The notes: a model not told the origin generated them from the sequence alone. Positions 12,700 through 25,904 are shown, counted from the first letter of the stretch. The stretch: DNA of 64,000 bases from Amia ocellicauda (GCF_036373705.1 NC_089856.1:12363001-12427000); one strand, 5' to 3'. Numbers and translations are program-made.

Positions 12700-14527
12700 C
12701 AGGGAATAAAATTAACACCCGCCACCCACCAACTATAGGTAGATTCAGCCAGTGGCGGGTAAATCTGTCAATCTTACCAGCCACTTTGGCAGGTAGCCAA
12801 CAAGTGTACGGGAACTCAACTTTTTTTAAATTTCTCATAGCGTATTTGTCTGTGTTTACAACGTTAACAAATTAAATTTTGAATGTTAGTATGTTGGTAT
12901 GGCATCTGGACAGCCTTCGGTCCAGGAGGACATATTTCATGGAGAGCAATGAAGCAGAAGTTAGGTTCTTGCAGGCTAAGGATGTGGAAAAATAATGACT
13001 TTAATTTTAATAGTCGTAATTACTGACTTTTTAATTACCTGGATCAAAGTGTTTTAGAATTATGACAGAAACGGAAAGAGGACCGCAACAACACAATAAT
13101 ATTACACACACAGCCAGCTATTGTTATTTATTTGTTAAATAAAACGAATGAATGTACAGGTGTGTTTCCAAACATAGACTGGCAGTCTATGTTGAGTGTG
13201 CTTTGGAAATGTGGAAAAGTAAATAGTTTAATCAAGTAGATTGTTTAAATTAGCTAGGTAGATAGGTCTTATACATTTTGTATTTCGCTGTTGTGACCAG
13301 AAAACATTGCCACAAAGATGCTATTGTTGCAGCTCACATTGCTAAACTAGCAATTGAATGAAAATGTATAAAAATTGAAAAAGAAAAACATTTTGGTCGG
13401 TCAGTTACAGCTGTAATTGCAAAATACTCCTTTATAAACAAATAGTCACAACCTTTATAGTTAATTTGAAATTGTAACAAAAAGTTGTGATAATGTCTGG
13501 AAACAATAATACGAGTTGACAGGTATGCTGTTATTATGCTATTTCCATACATCTTCTAATAATGTATTTTTACATAGATATTTATTTAACAAAGTTGTTG
13601 TTAGATAAGTATTCATCAATTACAAGGTATTAATTTATGGGGAAACGATTTGTGATAGAGAGATGCATTTTTTGCTGCTTTGCCGAGATTCCATGTGCGG
13701 TTTGTTTATATTGCATCTTTGCTGGCGTTTGCTCAACTGCAGAACATAGGCATGGTATTGACCAATGGAAGGGGCATTACTGTGGGTCTGTCATCAGCCC
13801 TAGAGATTTTTTACCCAATCACAGACTGACTCTATGAATATCTAGCCAATCCAAAGGATCTCTCTCAGCCCTGGAACTCATTTGATAAAGCAGGTGTCAG
13901 ATTACACGCACTGGTCAGAGCGCAGATGAGAGAAACTTTTAGGACTTTTACATTGTAGCTTATAAACAATTACTTTTAATGACAACAACATTAATTTTAA
14001 TGACTTTTAAATACTGAAATGTAATAACTTTTAATCATGAAAGCCAGAGAAGGGAGTAGCAGTGAAGAGGAGTATGAAGAGTGACAATGTCACATTTAAC
14101 ACCCCTTCTCATGTGTTTATACAGATCCTCATTAGCTGCCATGTAATTGCATATGTGATTGATTAATTTGAAAATGATGCTCACGCACACTGTCTCTACT
14201 AGCAAGAATTATAATTCAATAGAATGCAGTGTTTTGGTCAAAGACCTTATAACACTTGCACGTAGAAACAGTGTGTGGGAGCATGTTTTTTCTATCCAGA
14301 TCCTTTTCCTTCATATTTACCTGTGTAAGAGTCTATACAGGTGTGCAATTAGCTTTTGTTATGGGGATTGATTAATTACCTGAATAAATGTCATGTTTCA
14401 TCATGTTCACGACACATTTACGCACACTCATGCATTTTTGGCTGGTAAAAATACCAAGTGGCTGGTACATTTTTTCCTTCTACCAGACACAGTGGCTAGT
14501 GGCCAAAAAAGTAAATTTTATCCCCTG
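12700..14527. mobile_element. hAT-like nonautonomous element
   Basis: Termini are CAGGGAATAAAAT on the left and ATTTTATCCCCTG on the right. Flanking 8-mers are TTGAGGAT (12692-12699) and GTGAGGAT (14528-14535); the empty site in unit A (near 687-694) reads GTGAGGAT. This 8-bp duplication with CAGGG ends identifies a hAT-type element. The 1828-bp interior matches 4379-6827 in reverse orientation and has no long frame. It includes the CCAAT-rich promoter-like block (13680-13860, minus). Confidence 0.88.
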
Positions 14528-15165
14528 GTGAGGATGTATTGCTCGTGTTGTGAATGTTGGTCCTGGGGTTGAGAGTAGAGTTTGCTCATCTTGAATCTGT
14601 CTTGCTTTGACAGGTGCTGCTTGCCGAGCACAAGACCGTTAAAAAGGAGACCTTGTAAACAGTGGTGACATTGAGAGGTAGGGCTTAATCTGTGTTCTAG
14701 TGAGGCTCCTGGGTTTGTAAGCATGGCAACGATGGATAAACCTAGTCATGTTTTTAAAGGTACACACCAAGGCAAGGTCTTCATTGACTTTTTGTACTTT
14801 CTTACTCTGCAGGAAAGCTGCCATTTTGTTGCGTCTGCTGACTTCTTCACCCAGGTTCTTTCTAAACATATATTCACACTGTCTGTCTTTTGGCTCGCCT
14901 CAGCATGAGGCCTCAGGATGGACATGGACATGTACATGGAGAAGAAGTATTCAGAGCCCCAGGCTGTGTAAGTGAAACTTTGAGTTGCATGACGTGAGCT
15001 TAAAAGTCATAGAGGAAAAATATTTGAACTGTGTTTTTTTTGTTCTGGGTCTCTTTTCTTGAACAGATTTTCTGCTGCCTGTGTGGTGCTCAGACTGGAG
15101 TGCCAGCACTGTCACAACATCGCACACAGGTAAGTTATCACACATTAGCCATTTTTACAACATAT

Positions 15166-15300
15166 ATCCATCCATCCGTTTTCGAAACCGCTTATCCTCG
15201 TGAGGGTCGTGGGGAAGCCGGAGCCAATCCCAGCAAGCATAGGGTGCAAGGCAGGAATACACCCAGGACAGGGTGCCAGTCCATCGCTGTGTATAAAACA
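15166..15300 (+). repeat. Fish interspersed repeat with CATCCATCC end, copy B
   Basis: This is the orthologue of 1436-1570 within the duplicated unit, with the same flanks on the left. It differs by a few bases and its right flank diverges (CATCTTAGATT versus CATACAATGAA), pointing to a later deletion or insertion at its edge. Confidence 0.6.
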
Positions 15301-16471
15301 TCTTAGATTTTAAAATGTATTCATATGACTAACAAATCCTCCTAAAATCAGTGTAGACATTTTAATAATAGTACTGATTTCCTAGTTTAACACTTTGTCT
15401 AATTTACATTTTTACTGCAATGTGTTTTTCCCCTGACCTCTGTTAATTGTTCTTGCTAGGTATGGGGTTCAGCGATTGGGACCCGGACAATCCGCGGGAC
15501 CCCCCAGTTTATGGCTGTAGGATTGCGCTTATTGCAGCCATGAATTTCCTTTCTATTCTATAATTGATCTGCTTTAATAAGTCATGTCTCAGGTGTGTAT
15601 TGACCATTTTGTTGCACAGTGTACAATATTTGTGTCTGTGTGGCTTATGCATTCCTGGGCTCAGATTGTGAATTATCAAGGGTTCGGTCTGGAGTGACCC
15701 TTTAATGTCCTCTCCTGTCTTTCTGCTTGTGCCCATAGACTCCTTTCTCCGGTGACAATTTCCTCGAGGTGGTTGACAAAATTGTGAATGATGAAGTGCA
15801 ATATCCCAAGTTCCTATTTGCAGATGCCTGCTCCGTCCTGATAGGGGTCTGTATGCCAGGGTTATTTTTTAGTTTTTTTCCTCTAGTTGGTCCCTCGCTA
15901 TCCTGCTTACCAACCATAATGAATGCTTGTCAGTGTTACTGAAATGTTACGGAACTGGAGAAAGACCCAGTGACTGTGTAGCAGTAGAGTGAGGTTCACG
16001 ATAACAACGTACACATGCTCATCTGCACGTCAGACTATGAGAACTCATCTTTAACATGATGTCTGAACTGTACGTCCATTGATGGAGAATAACGTGCCTC
16101 TCCTTGTTTTGAATCATCTGCAGCTTCTGGAGAAAGATCCCAAATGGCGCCTTAGGGTCGAGGAACGAGGAGGGGAAGAAGTGAAGCTGCATCCCTTCTT
16201 CGAGGTACGTGGCCCACGCAACCATTTTATGGCTGCTGTATACAATGAAGGTGGCACCACCTTATCCTTATTGTCTCCTCTCTCATTTTAGAGTGTGGAT
16301 TAGCCTGGGCTGGTAGCAAAGACGGTGACACCTCCCTTTGTCCACACTGTCACAGACCGCAGAGCCCTCTGCACCTTAACAGTCCTCACTCCACACTACA
16401 AGTGCAGGGTCCTCACTGCGGAGGAGCAGGACCTGTTCAGGGACTTCGACTGTGTAGCAGATGGGTGTTAG

Positions 16472-18706
16472 CGCCCTCTCTCTCAACAAAACGTGTTGCA
16501 AGCACAGGTGCTCTGTCACAGGAATATGCAGGATGTGTGGTTAAGGCACACCAACAGGACACCAGGTAAGTTTAGCACAAGAGTATTATATATACAGAGC
16601 AGCAAAGCGTTCAGCACAAGCAAAGCAACAGGGTGAGAAGTCTGTACCGAGCCAACACAAGCTTCACAACAAGGGCAAAATACATAAATAATAAAAGGGG
16701 CAACTATGCTAAAACCATTTTTAATAAGACTGGCTAATGATATTAAAATCATGAAAGCTAAAATTACTTTCCTTGCAATTCCCTTTAAATCCGTTGAGCT
16801 TTGTGGCGACTCCCCACTGGCAGAAAGAGCGGAGTAGGTCTCTAACAGTTCCATATATTCCCAATTTACCAGCTTCCAACAGCGCATACCTGGAACACAG
16901 AAGGGAAGCGAGGCAGAAGGAGCCCCCAGAAACCGCTGACAGGGAGAGCAGGGACTGTGGTCGGGGACATGGTGAACCCCAGCATGCCCTTGTCTTGGAG
17001 GTGGCCAAACTGCTGCAGACTTTTCCTCCTTCACATCTGTCATTGGTGTTGCTCATTCTGGGTAAGGCAGCAAGGTTACAGCACCTGGGGGCGGCAAAGC
17101 AGAATACCATGTGTTTCCAGCTCCAGCATGTGAGCTTCAGGTTCTGGCAGCTGCTCCAGTTACCTCAGCCCTCATTCCAGTTCTGGTGGCTCAGTGTCTG
17201 TCTTTTTTTGTTGGTTGAGGTTTCCTGGTTGTACAGGAAAGGAAAATTAGAAAAAAGTTATTAAAAATATTCAAACATGAATGGTTGATTTCTTCTGTGA
17301 AAATGCGGGTATTCAATTAATTTGCTCTTGTTCATCCAGGAATTATTATGTATTACTTTTATTTCTTGGCAGACGCCCTTATCCATTAGTGTGAATAATT
17401 GTGATCACTGATCAAAGTGATCAAAGTGGAGTGAGAAGCAAGGACTGTGTGGTCTATATATTTATTCCTTGGACCACACAATTGGTTCTCTGTGCTGGAT
17501 CCTGTCAACTGATTTTATTGTCCTATGATTCAGGAAAATAGTTTAATTGGATGTTCAGAGCCAGATCGTCTTTCATCCTCTGCCGGTTTCTCCCTGTGCG
17601 TTGTCTTGAGTTGTCACTCATCCCTCATCCCTCACATTAATTTAAAACTAACTGCAGCATCAGTGGCTTAATGTACAGTTCACCCCCTGCTTCCAGCCCG
17701 TCACTTTGGATTAATGCTTTGTTTCTTTAAAGCATTTATTTCTCAGGGTTGGAGAACCTTCTCGGTTCTGTGTGCTGTGTAGTGCACAGGGAGTGTGACA
17801 GGCAAGGTAGACCACTGATTAAAACCTAGTTTGTGTATTCTGTGCATTTTGGCTCAGGTCTAATAGAAGATGTGTTAGATTGTTATGTTATGTTAGTGTT
17901 ATGTTTGCAGCTGTGCTGAATATCCTTGAATACTGTAAAAACTCAAAAACCGATCCACATTTTCTACAAGAAGAAATTTCAATTTTAATTTTAAAACCAG
18001 GCCTATAATGTGTAACTGAACACAAGCATCTCTCAATCTGCCAAAATGGGCATTAACCTCTCTAACCCCAGATGTTACTGTGTCACAGTTGGGGGAGAGC
18101 AGCTCTGTCCAAGACTGGATTAATCCAACTGTATGTGAAATCATGCATGCAACAGTTCACTGGCAAGATCTTGATTATTATTATTCATAAATGGCATCAC
18201 AGGGCGATTCTATATGGCATTCAAAAGGTTTTTTTTTTTTCTCTTCACAACAAACTGGATCGCAGTGCCATCCCTGAATACTTTTCTATTGTCATTAACC
18301 CCTAACTACACAAGGCACAATGCCAGGAATCGACGGTCTTCGTTAGAATGAAGACAATGGTGTTGTGTAAAGGGATACTCAATGGAGAACCCTTTTCTCA
18401 TGACCTTTGCCCTTTTCTCATCTGTTTTACTTTGGCACTTCTCATCCTAAAGGAGTAATGTGCTCCGTTTCACTTTGTGCTTTATTGCAATTGGTTGAGG
18501 TAGCTGGGCTACTCATTTGAATTATAGGAGGGGGATGGGTAACAATGTGGTATCACTACTTATGACTTACATGTATATTTAACTTACATGGTATTATGGA
18601 TACTAACCTACCTGTTCTTATACTGCTGCTGCTGCTGCTGACTACTCCCAACCTAAACACTACTACTGCTCCAACTAATCTATAAACTAGCATTGATACT
18701 GACATA
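16472..18706. other. Spacer with no recognised gene
   Basis: The duplicated unit ends near 16840. Frames of 130-175 codons overlap on both strands at 16516-17264, but none shows a recognisable domain and codon pattern gives no clear winner. An L2-like tail lies at 17352-17387 and a CTG/CTGCTG tract at 18622-18640. The rest is AT-rich with nothing I can support. Confidence 0.5.
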
Positions 18707-19927
18707 CACTCACCTAAAGGATTATTAGGAACACCATACTAATACTGTGTTTGACCCCCTTGCGCCTTCAGAACTGCCTTAATTCTACGTGGCATTGATT
18801 CAACAAGGTGCTGAAAGCATTCTTTAGAAATGTTGGCCCATATTGATAGGATAGCATCTTGCAGTTGATGGAGATTTGTGGGATGCACATCCAGGGCACG
18901 AAGCTCCCGTTCCACCACATCCCAAAGATGCTCTATTGGGTTGAGATCTGGTGACTGTGGGGGCCAGTTTAGTACAGTGAACTCATTGTCATGTTCAAGA
19001 AACCAATTTGAAATGATTGGACCTTTGTGACATGGTGCATTATCCTGCTGGAAGTAGCCATCAGAGGATGGGTACATGGTGGTCATAAAGGGATGGACAT
19101 GGTCAGAAACAATGCTCAGGTAGGCCGAGGCATTTAAACGATGCCCAGTTGGCACTAAGGGGCCTAAAGTGTGCCAAGAAAACATCCCCCACACCATTAC
19201 ACCACCACCACCAGCCTGCACAGTGGTAACAAGGCATGATGGATCCATGTTCTCATTCTGTTTACGCCAAATTCTGACTCTACCATCTGAATGTCTCAAC
19301 AGAAAGCGAGACTCATCAGACCAGGCAACATTTTTCCAGTCTTCAACTGTCCAATTTTGGTGAGCTTGTGCAAATTGTAGCCTCTTTTTCCTATTTGTAG
19401 TGGAGAGGAGTGGTACCCGGTGGGGTCTTCTGCTGTTGTAGCCCATCCGCCTCAAGGTTGTACGTGTTGTGGCTTCACAAATGCTTTGCTGCATACCTCG
19501 GTTGTAACGAGTGGTTATTTCAGTCAAAGTTGCTCTTCTATCAGCTTGAATCAGTCGGCCCATTCTCCTCTGACCTCTAGCATCAACAAGGCATTTTCGC
19601 CCACAGGACTGCCGCATACTGGATGTTTTTCCCTTTTCACACCATTCTTTGTAAACCCTAGAAATGGTTGTGCGTGAAAATCCCAGTAACTGAGCAGATT
19701 GTGAAATACTCAGACCGGCCCGTCTGGCACCAACAACCATGCCACGCTCAAAATTGCTTAAATCACCTTTCTTTCCAATTCAGACATTCAGTTTGGAGTT
19801 CAGGAGATTGTCTTGACCAGGACCACACCCCTAAATGCATTGAAGCAACTGCCATGTGATTGGTTGGTTAGATAATTGCATTAATGAGAAATTGAACAGG
19901 TGTTCCTAATAATCCTTTAGGTGAGTG
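18707..19927 (-). mobile_element. Tc1-like transposon, nearly complete
   Basis: Ends CACTCACCTAAAGGATTATT and the complement at 19908-19927 form inverted repeats of about 29 bp. They are flanked by TA at 18705-18706 and 19928-19929. The element is 1221 bp with a single transposase frame. Very similar sequences are widespread in fish genomes from general knowledge, which suggests recent activity or horizontal spread; I cannot test that here. Confidence 0.93.
18739..19740 (-). CDS. Tc1-like DD34E transposase, open frame lacking the ancestral start
   Basis: The frame is open for 333 codons. It has an N-terminal paired-like helix-turn-helix (SQSAQLLGFSRTTISRVY, residues about 14-31), a second DNA-binding helix region, AWSDESRFLL (first Asp), a glycine-rich GGGGVMVWG box, QQDNAPCHK (second Asp) and [17 protein letters not shown] (Glu), with 34 residues between the last two acids. 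The usual start of this family is about 12 codons upstream; here that codon reads ATT, preceded by a stop, so the first ATG is 19740. The reading GKKGDLSNFERG upstream is otherwise intact. The protein would therefore lack its first dozen residues. DNA binding and TA-targeted cut-and-paste are the family role; activity is doubtful. Confidence 0.88.
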   Translation of the reverse strand: MVVGARRAGLSISQSAQLLGFSRTTISRVYKEWCEKGKTSSMRQSCGRKCLVDARGQRRMGRLIQADRRATLTEITTRYNRGMQQSICEATTRTTLRRMGYNSRRPHRVPLLSTTNRKKRLQFAQAHQNWTVEDWKNVAWSDESRFLLRHSDGRVRIWRKQNENMDPSCLVTTVQAGGGGVMVWGMFSWHTLGPLVPTGHRLNASAYLSIVSDHVHPFMTTMYPSSDGYFQQDNAPCHKGPIISNWFLEHDNEFTVLNWPPQSPDLNPIEHLWDVVERELRALDVHPTNLHQLQDAILSIWANISKECFQHLVESMPRRIKAVLKAQGGQTQY

Positions 19928-19929
19928 TA

Positions 19930-22900
19930 CATGCTACTATTAAAATTACACATATGAATATATTACCCAGAGAGTCCTGTCACACGCAGCTGTAGACACT
20001 TTACTTGCTGTCCATACGGTCCTCTGAGGATATCTTGTGGCAGAGGATGGCCTGGGCCGAATCTCTGGATTCGGCATGCCCTGGGGGAGGTAGTAGGGTA
20101 TCTGCCGCCCTCGCCACACTGCAGCAGATTGGCTGCACCAGTCTCTGCCCGAGAGCCTGGGTGCAGGGGGACTGCTATAATCAGGAGCCCGCAGGCAGCG
20201 CCTGACAGCACTACACTGTGGGCTGAAGCCTGCATGCTCAACCAAAACGCAGCACATCAGTCTGAAGGACCCTGCACGGCAGCCCACATCTCACCCTCTG
20301 TCTCACTGAGCAGGAACCCACTGTACACTGCCCCTCCAGCATCTGCAGCTGCCTGATTGCCTCTACGGCCCTGAGGATCACACCCTCCACCATGCTGCCT
20401 TCTGCCCTCCTGGCACACTGCTGCTGCAGTTGTAGAGAGAGACAGCAACATTGGATTGGATCACCCTGATCCAGATACAAACTTTTCAAGATTACCAAAT
20501 CCGGATTACCAGTGCTCTAAATGAGACAACATATCACAATGTAGGCTACTAGCTATGTAAAGAACAACAGGTAGAATAGCCAGCGTGGGGTCACTTTTAA
20601 GTGTTTTTATTTGAAGAGACAAAACAGCACAGTAACACAATACAAACATCCCCTTCTGTTTTCAATTTCTTTTAACAGTCAGACCCCTCATCTGACCCAC
20701 AACAAATAAATAACTACTTTTGACTGGTTAATCGCTGATATTGTGTCATTGTAATTAATATGCAGTGATGAATGACAGTTAAAATGAAATATTATTTTTG
20801 TTTGATATTGACAGCTGTTTGGAGGATTATTTTATAGGGACAATCTATTTTTTTTTCTTTACTGTACAGAAAGGCTTAATAGGAAGCCTAATGTATACTT
20901 TATCACTGTAACAGTTAAATCAAGTGCAAAATATACATAATTGTACTGTATATATTCTACATGATACAAATGTTGTATTATTTGACCAATTTTAAAGTTT
21001 TATTACATTTTGTTCCTGAAATCCACCCTGAATCCACCCTTCTGGGATCAGGATAATCCTGATTGTTTGGATCAAAGGTATCCCAATTCTACTTATAAGT
21101 TTTGAACAACACATACTGAAGGTTGGATCCAGATCAAAACCAAGACTGGATTATGTGATGTAATCCGATTTCAGAATCCTTTTTTTTTCTTTTGAACAAC
21201 CCATTTTCAAGATTTGATCCAATCCGACCTCCTGGGGTTGATGGTGAGTTGATTCCACTAGGGGGCGGCCTCAGCTACACTACATTAAAACTGCAAAAAT
21301 CACTGAGCAACAGGCTGCACTGTGTGATACGCAGTGCCTGACTATATACAGGTGCATGAACTCTGTCTCGCCTCCTTGTCCACCACCATTTTCTTGGAGA
21401 GATAATGTTGTCAGGGAGAGGAAGAACCTCAGTTTTAGCAGTGATCATAAACACACAGACAGCACAGGAAAACAACATGGGTAAACTCTTAAGGCACACA
21501 CAACACAAGCAGGCGCTCACAGGTCAGACAGCTGTGTTGGCAGGGACTGACAGCAGGCGGAGTGCCTCTGACCCTTCCAGTGCCACTCCAGCCTCAGCTC
21601 CCTGCGGGCCTCCACCTCCAGCTCCTGCAGCATCAGGTGCTAATTCACCTTCCAGGCCTGGTCAGAGAGCACAGGGCACAGCATGTCAACACAACACCTA
21701 TCTATCTGTCTGTTGAGTGGATATCTTTCTCCAAGCTGACTGACATACCCAAGCTACAAATATCTACATTACGACAACATTACAATGGTCAACATCAGTC
21801 TAACATCTTATTCCCACCTCAGACTGCCGATTCATCAGTGGAAGTCTATCTGTCTCCCTATATATGTTGTCACTGATCTTAGTCCCCTGTCTGTCAGTCC
21901 ACCTCTCTCTCCATCCACTCTGTAGTCAGGGTCGCTGCGGTGTCTGCCTCTCCAGATGCTGCTGCAGCAACAAACGTACGGTAACATTAACACACAGCTC
22001 ACTAACACAGCGCAGTAATGTGTTAGTAGAAATGCTGATCACTGAGCCCTGCTGTGTCAGTCTGCTGTTTACCCTCTGGTATAGCCCAGTGGTGTAGTAG
22101 GTACTGCGGACTCCACCTATCACTGAAAGGGAGACTGTAGATTAAAGTTTGCTCCCTGGGTTTTAGGTATGGCAAGGGCACTCTGAAAAGTAAATTAACG
22201 CACATATAACATATAAATAAACAGCTCACTACGACAGCAGAGTAACACACTCACACACACACTCCCCCAATGTTGAGAGAATGTTAGTCAGGCTCCATAG
22301 GCATAAGGGACGTGTCCCCCCCCCCCCGATATTGACAGCATCCTCCCAATTTTCACATATTGTCCCCCCAAATTCTGAAATGAACCCTATGCCCCTGACA
22401 ATACAACACACCTTAATAAGCATTACAAACTATAGGTATATATTAAAATTATATACAAATGCATTTGCTTACAACCAAGTATAATTAGTTAATTAAGCAA
22501 TCCCTTAACACAGCTTGAACTGTGTACTAATACAACCTAAGGAAATTCAGGAGACATCAATTATCATTAATTAATTAAGGCAGAAATTGACAAATTAATG
22601 TATGAAGGAAAAACTCACTGCTCTCTGTTCCTGGATGACAGATTCAAATGAGGATTTCAGATTATACATACTTCTTTCTTCGACTTTCTTCTTTCTTCGA
22701 GCAGAATGAGCATGAGGTTCATCAGCTGGCCCTTAAACTAGGCTTACGTTGAGGAGACCATTATGACATAGCCATGTGATCTCAGAAAACGAAATAGGGG
22801 ACGTGGTTAATACATCATAATCTTATATATTATGATCTACATACATTTTAATAAAGGACACTCCCTGGGCAAACAACATTACTACTGTGTGTGGTATATG

Positions 22901-24799
22901 TAGGACCACAATGGGAAACCTCATTGTAACACAAAAGAGTATGGCATTACATCTTGTAGCAATCTCAAGTCTCGCTAAGAGGCCTGGGCCTTTTAGTGAT
23001 GCGGTAAAATCACTGCACTGTGATGTGTGGGAGAAATAATAATAAATTGAAAAAATAATAAAATGGTCATTAACCACTGTATAATAATAATGATGATGAT
23101 GATGATTATGAGGCCAATAATTATTATAACTGATCATACAGCAGAAAAAGCCACCAAAAGTAATAAGGCTGTTTTTACATCATAATGAGCTAGAGCAGCC
23201 AGTTGCTCCAAGGTTGCCAGACTGGTCAATTAAACTGGATGGACATGATTGCCGGTTTACAGCAGCCAGTCGGTTAACCCCACCTGAACAACTGAGTTCA
23301 TTTTGAGAAGATCCAAATTGTTCTTTTAAAAAACTTGCTTAGTGCTTCAAAAACTTCACCAGCAGCACACATTCATAGGAATCAGACATAACAGCTCTAT
23401 AAGTCTTGCTATCAAAAAGCATTGTTATCAAATGGGATTTGTTTGACCAGCTTTGTGGCAGATATTTTTGGTTTTTCTTCATAAATTGTCACTTCTTCCA
23501 GCATATATATATTTTTAAAGCTCAGTTTCAGTGAAAGGCTTTTGCTATTTGCAAGATGCCATGGAACACAAAGGGATGATGCTGTTGCTGTAAGGCTAGC
23601 AGAGCCCTTCAAAGCCAATGGTCTAGGATGAAAAAGGGGAGTCAAGGAGACAGGGAAAGGGTCAAGAAACACGCAAACAGCACAGAGCAGGAGATCAAAA
23701 ATCAGTACTCAGGAAAACAACAAAGGTAAAAAACTCAGATAGACAGTAAACAAAGGGCGAAATGCTCAGTAATGCCACCGAGTGGTAAACAAGACTTCAC
23801 AAGGAGGAAGGAAAGCAAAGGTGCATGAATCTGATGAGCTGGGGAATGACAGATAGGTGCACAAATGACCATGTGACAAGGACTGATTAGTCATGGGGTG
23901 CAGAGAGTCAGAGGGAAACTGCAAAACTAGGGAGAGGGAGACATTTGGTGATGAACTTGGGGAATGTCAGGGCTTGGTCATGATAGTTGCATTTTCCTGG
24001 ATAGATGTGGTATTATGGATTGCAAAGACAGTTGTGGCATAAACTCTTATTAAACCAGTCATCATTTTGCACAATAGAGGCTCAATCCCAGCAAGCTAGG
24101 AGAGCGAGATCTCCTATAGCCGTAGCCATGGACTGTAGTGTGGATGCAAGCAGGCGGAGGAGCCTCGGAAGCAGGGGCGAGATCTCTATGACAGACCGGT
24201 GAGCCAGGGTACAGCCAAGCCTCGCAATTACAGTTGCATGTTCCTGCTCTTACTATGGAAGGAAAACCCTGATAACAAGAGAAACGCAGAGCAGATAGTG
24301 TACTAGATAATTTAACAAATTAGCAGGGAATATCTGTAAAGAATATAATTAATAAAAGCATGCAGCTGAGGTGCAGACAGAAATCCGGGATACGTACAGC
24401 GCAGCTCGGATTTAAACAAACTATTGTATAAAAATACAATAATATGTAATATGTGGGATGGAAGGTGCAGTATATAATAATTATATATGCAACCGAACAG
24501 GAGTCTCATGTTTTCTACCAAGGTATCTCCAAGGGTGAAAACGACAGAGTTCCTGTGTGCACATCCACCACGTACTGATTTAAGGGGCTGCATACTTAAG
24601 TAATCAGTACATTTGTAGTCTTATAAAATTAATTCATCCTCCTTTATTTAGAAGTTAAATTGGATTATTAGTCATTAAACATTAAAATTGTGTTAGTCAA
24701 GGCACTGTATATTAGGATATGATATGATATGGTTTTAAGCTACCCTGATATGCTCTTTATTTCTCATTTGATCAAATATGAGAGCAAAAATTACTGAGG
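19930..24799. other. Gene-poor region with weak mobile-element traces
   Basis: Minus-strand frames at 20250-20500 (LQQQCARRAEG..LRAVEAIRQLQ) and near 21560-21640 (LQELEVEARRELRLEW) resemble the C-terminal parts of Myb/SANT-like proteins that accompany Harbinger transposons. They are short, separate and unproven. A short inverted-repeat element may occupy 22292-22399, with a poly-C run at 22317-22327 and a TIR-like GGGGCATAGGGTTCATTT (minus) shared with 25548. Segment 23640-23990 (minus) begins ATCATGACCAAGCCCTGACA and may be an LTR remnant. A GAT tract lies at 23088-23105. No confident gene. Confidence 0.4.
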
Positions 24800-25380
24800 G
24801 AAAAGATGCATGGATCAGGTAAGGAGGTCACGGTGTTGCTGGCGTTTAGAAGGTCATTGGCAGGTCATGGCAAGCGATCCATTCACCTCAAACACGGAGG
24901 ACTATATTGCGACCATGGACTACCACAGCAGATATTTTGAATTAGACGAGCTTCACAGCACCACATCCACAACTATGATCCACAAACTGAAAACAGCCTT
25001 CATCAGACAAGGCATCGCCGAGACTTTAATATTGGATAATGGTCCCAGTTAGAACTCTGAGGAGTTTAAATCCATCACAAAAGCCAGAGTTTTCACTCTC
25101 TCGCGCTCACGCTCGCAAACACACAGTAATAGCCTTGCCGAGAAATCTGTTCAGATCACCACATCACTCATGGACAAAGGAAAAGCAAAGTACCACAACA
25201 TTCTAGTTAACAACTTCAAATCACCAGCTCAGCTGTTGATGAGCCACAGACTTCACTCAATCCTACCCAGCACCAACAAGCAGCTGCAGCCTTGTAGCTG
25301 ATGACCTCAGGAAGTGCATTCAAAACATTCAGACACCGCAACACCAAGAGATACTATGACAGGTCCGCCGTCAGCATTAT
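24800..25380 (+). pseudogene. Gypsy-type retrotransposon integrase core, broken
   Basis: The frame at 24850-25052 contains the integrase core signatures ATMDYHSRYFE (first Asp) and ETLILDNGPS (second Asp) with correct spacing. Downstream, in another frame, a region with LAEKSVQI and a PAQLLMSH-like block appears, as expected after the core, down to a Tyr-rich YYDRS motif near 25365. A stop directly after NGPS, frameshifts and the absence of protease or reverse transcriptase mark it as a dead fragment. No LTRs are recognised nearby. Confidence 0.75.
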
Positions 25381-25904
25381 TCTCATCTAAAGTGTACAAA
25401 ACAATAGAGATGAAAAATAGAAACTGATAAAGAATGACAGCCATTAAAATGAGCGAGAAAACCTAAACGAAAAGCCAGACATAGAATATGAGCCAAGAAC
25501 ATCAGATGTAAAGGAGAATGTCCAAGTAGGTAGTACTTTGAGGCAGGGGCATAGGATTCATTTCAGAATTGGGAGTGACTACATCAATATTAAGGGTACA
25601 TCTATTGAGCCAGGTATAGAATATGGAGGGGGATTGGAAATTTGACACGCAACAGCCCACACCTATGCTTTGAGATGGTTAAAATTATACAGGTCAGCTG
25701 GAGTTGCTAAAGATGGGTAGAGACCATAAAAAGGTGCATTCCTGTTCAACTTGAATGACAACTTCACATTAAAATATATAGGCAAGCTAGACGCTTGGGT
25801 CACCAACTGAGAATTAGAAGACTCTGTACCCATGCCATAGACTACAACGAGTGCAGCAGGAAAAATAAATAAATAAATAAAATAAAGGGATCGGCTCAAG
25901 TTCA
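25381..25904. other. Spacer before tubulin T1; transposon end-like motif
   Basis: At 25548 the sequence GGGGCATAGGATTCATTTC matches the end at 22380-22399 on the opposite strand, so it is probably a terminal repeat of a DNA element whose other end is unclear. An AAAT tract lies at 25861-25886. No gene is seen. Confidence 0.4.

Larger units (their letters stand above)
12437..16471 (+). pseudogene. PKN-like kinase pseudogene, copy B (split by a hAT element)
   Basis: The exon pieces of copy A recur: DFECLA with a glycine loop broken by a frameshift (12446-12500), the LLAEH piece (near 14610-14640), [14 protein letters not shown] (about 14925-14968), FSAACVVLRL-like (15067-15130), TPFSGDNFLEVVDKIVNDEV (15739-15846), LLEKDPKWRLR..HPFFE (16124-16205) and the PPFVP..DFDCVADGC end with TAG at 16469-16471. 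The [12 protein letters not shown] segment and most of the DWWGLG exon are deleted. The TAG at 16301-16303 matches the TAG in copy A, so this lesion preceded duplication. A hAT element at 12700-14527 lies in an intron. Confidence 0.75.
10434..16840. repeat. Tandem segmental duplication, unit B
   Basis: This is the same-orientation counterpart of 1-3240. It is longer because of a Tc1 element and a hAT element. It has lost the beginning of the exon that in unit A reads [12 protein letters not shown], and most of the DWWGLG-type exon: at 15479 the sequence jumps to intron. Homology ends near 16840. Confidence 0.85.

Noticed and set aside
16516-17264. Overlapping frames of 129-175 codons on both strands
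   Set aside because: No recognisable motif, no splice context and no duplicate to show conservation.
21405-21716. Proline/alanine-rich plus-strand protein
   Set aside because: Composition reflects G/C-rich sequence; the opposite strand gives a more sensible coiled-coil-like reading, itself only weak.
22292-22399. Short MITE with CAGGGGCATAGG-like ends
   Set aside because: The two ends match poorly and there is no target duplication; only the shared motif with 25548 is supported.
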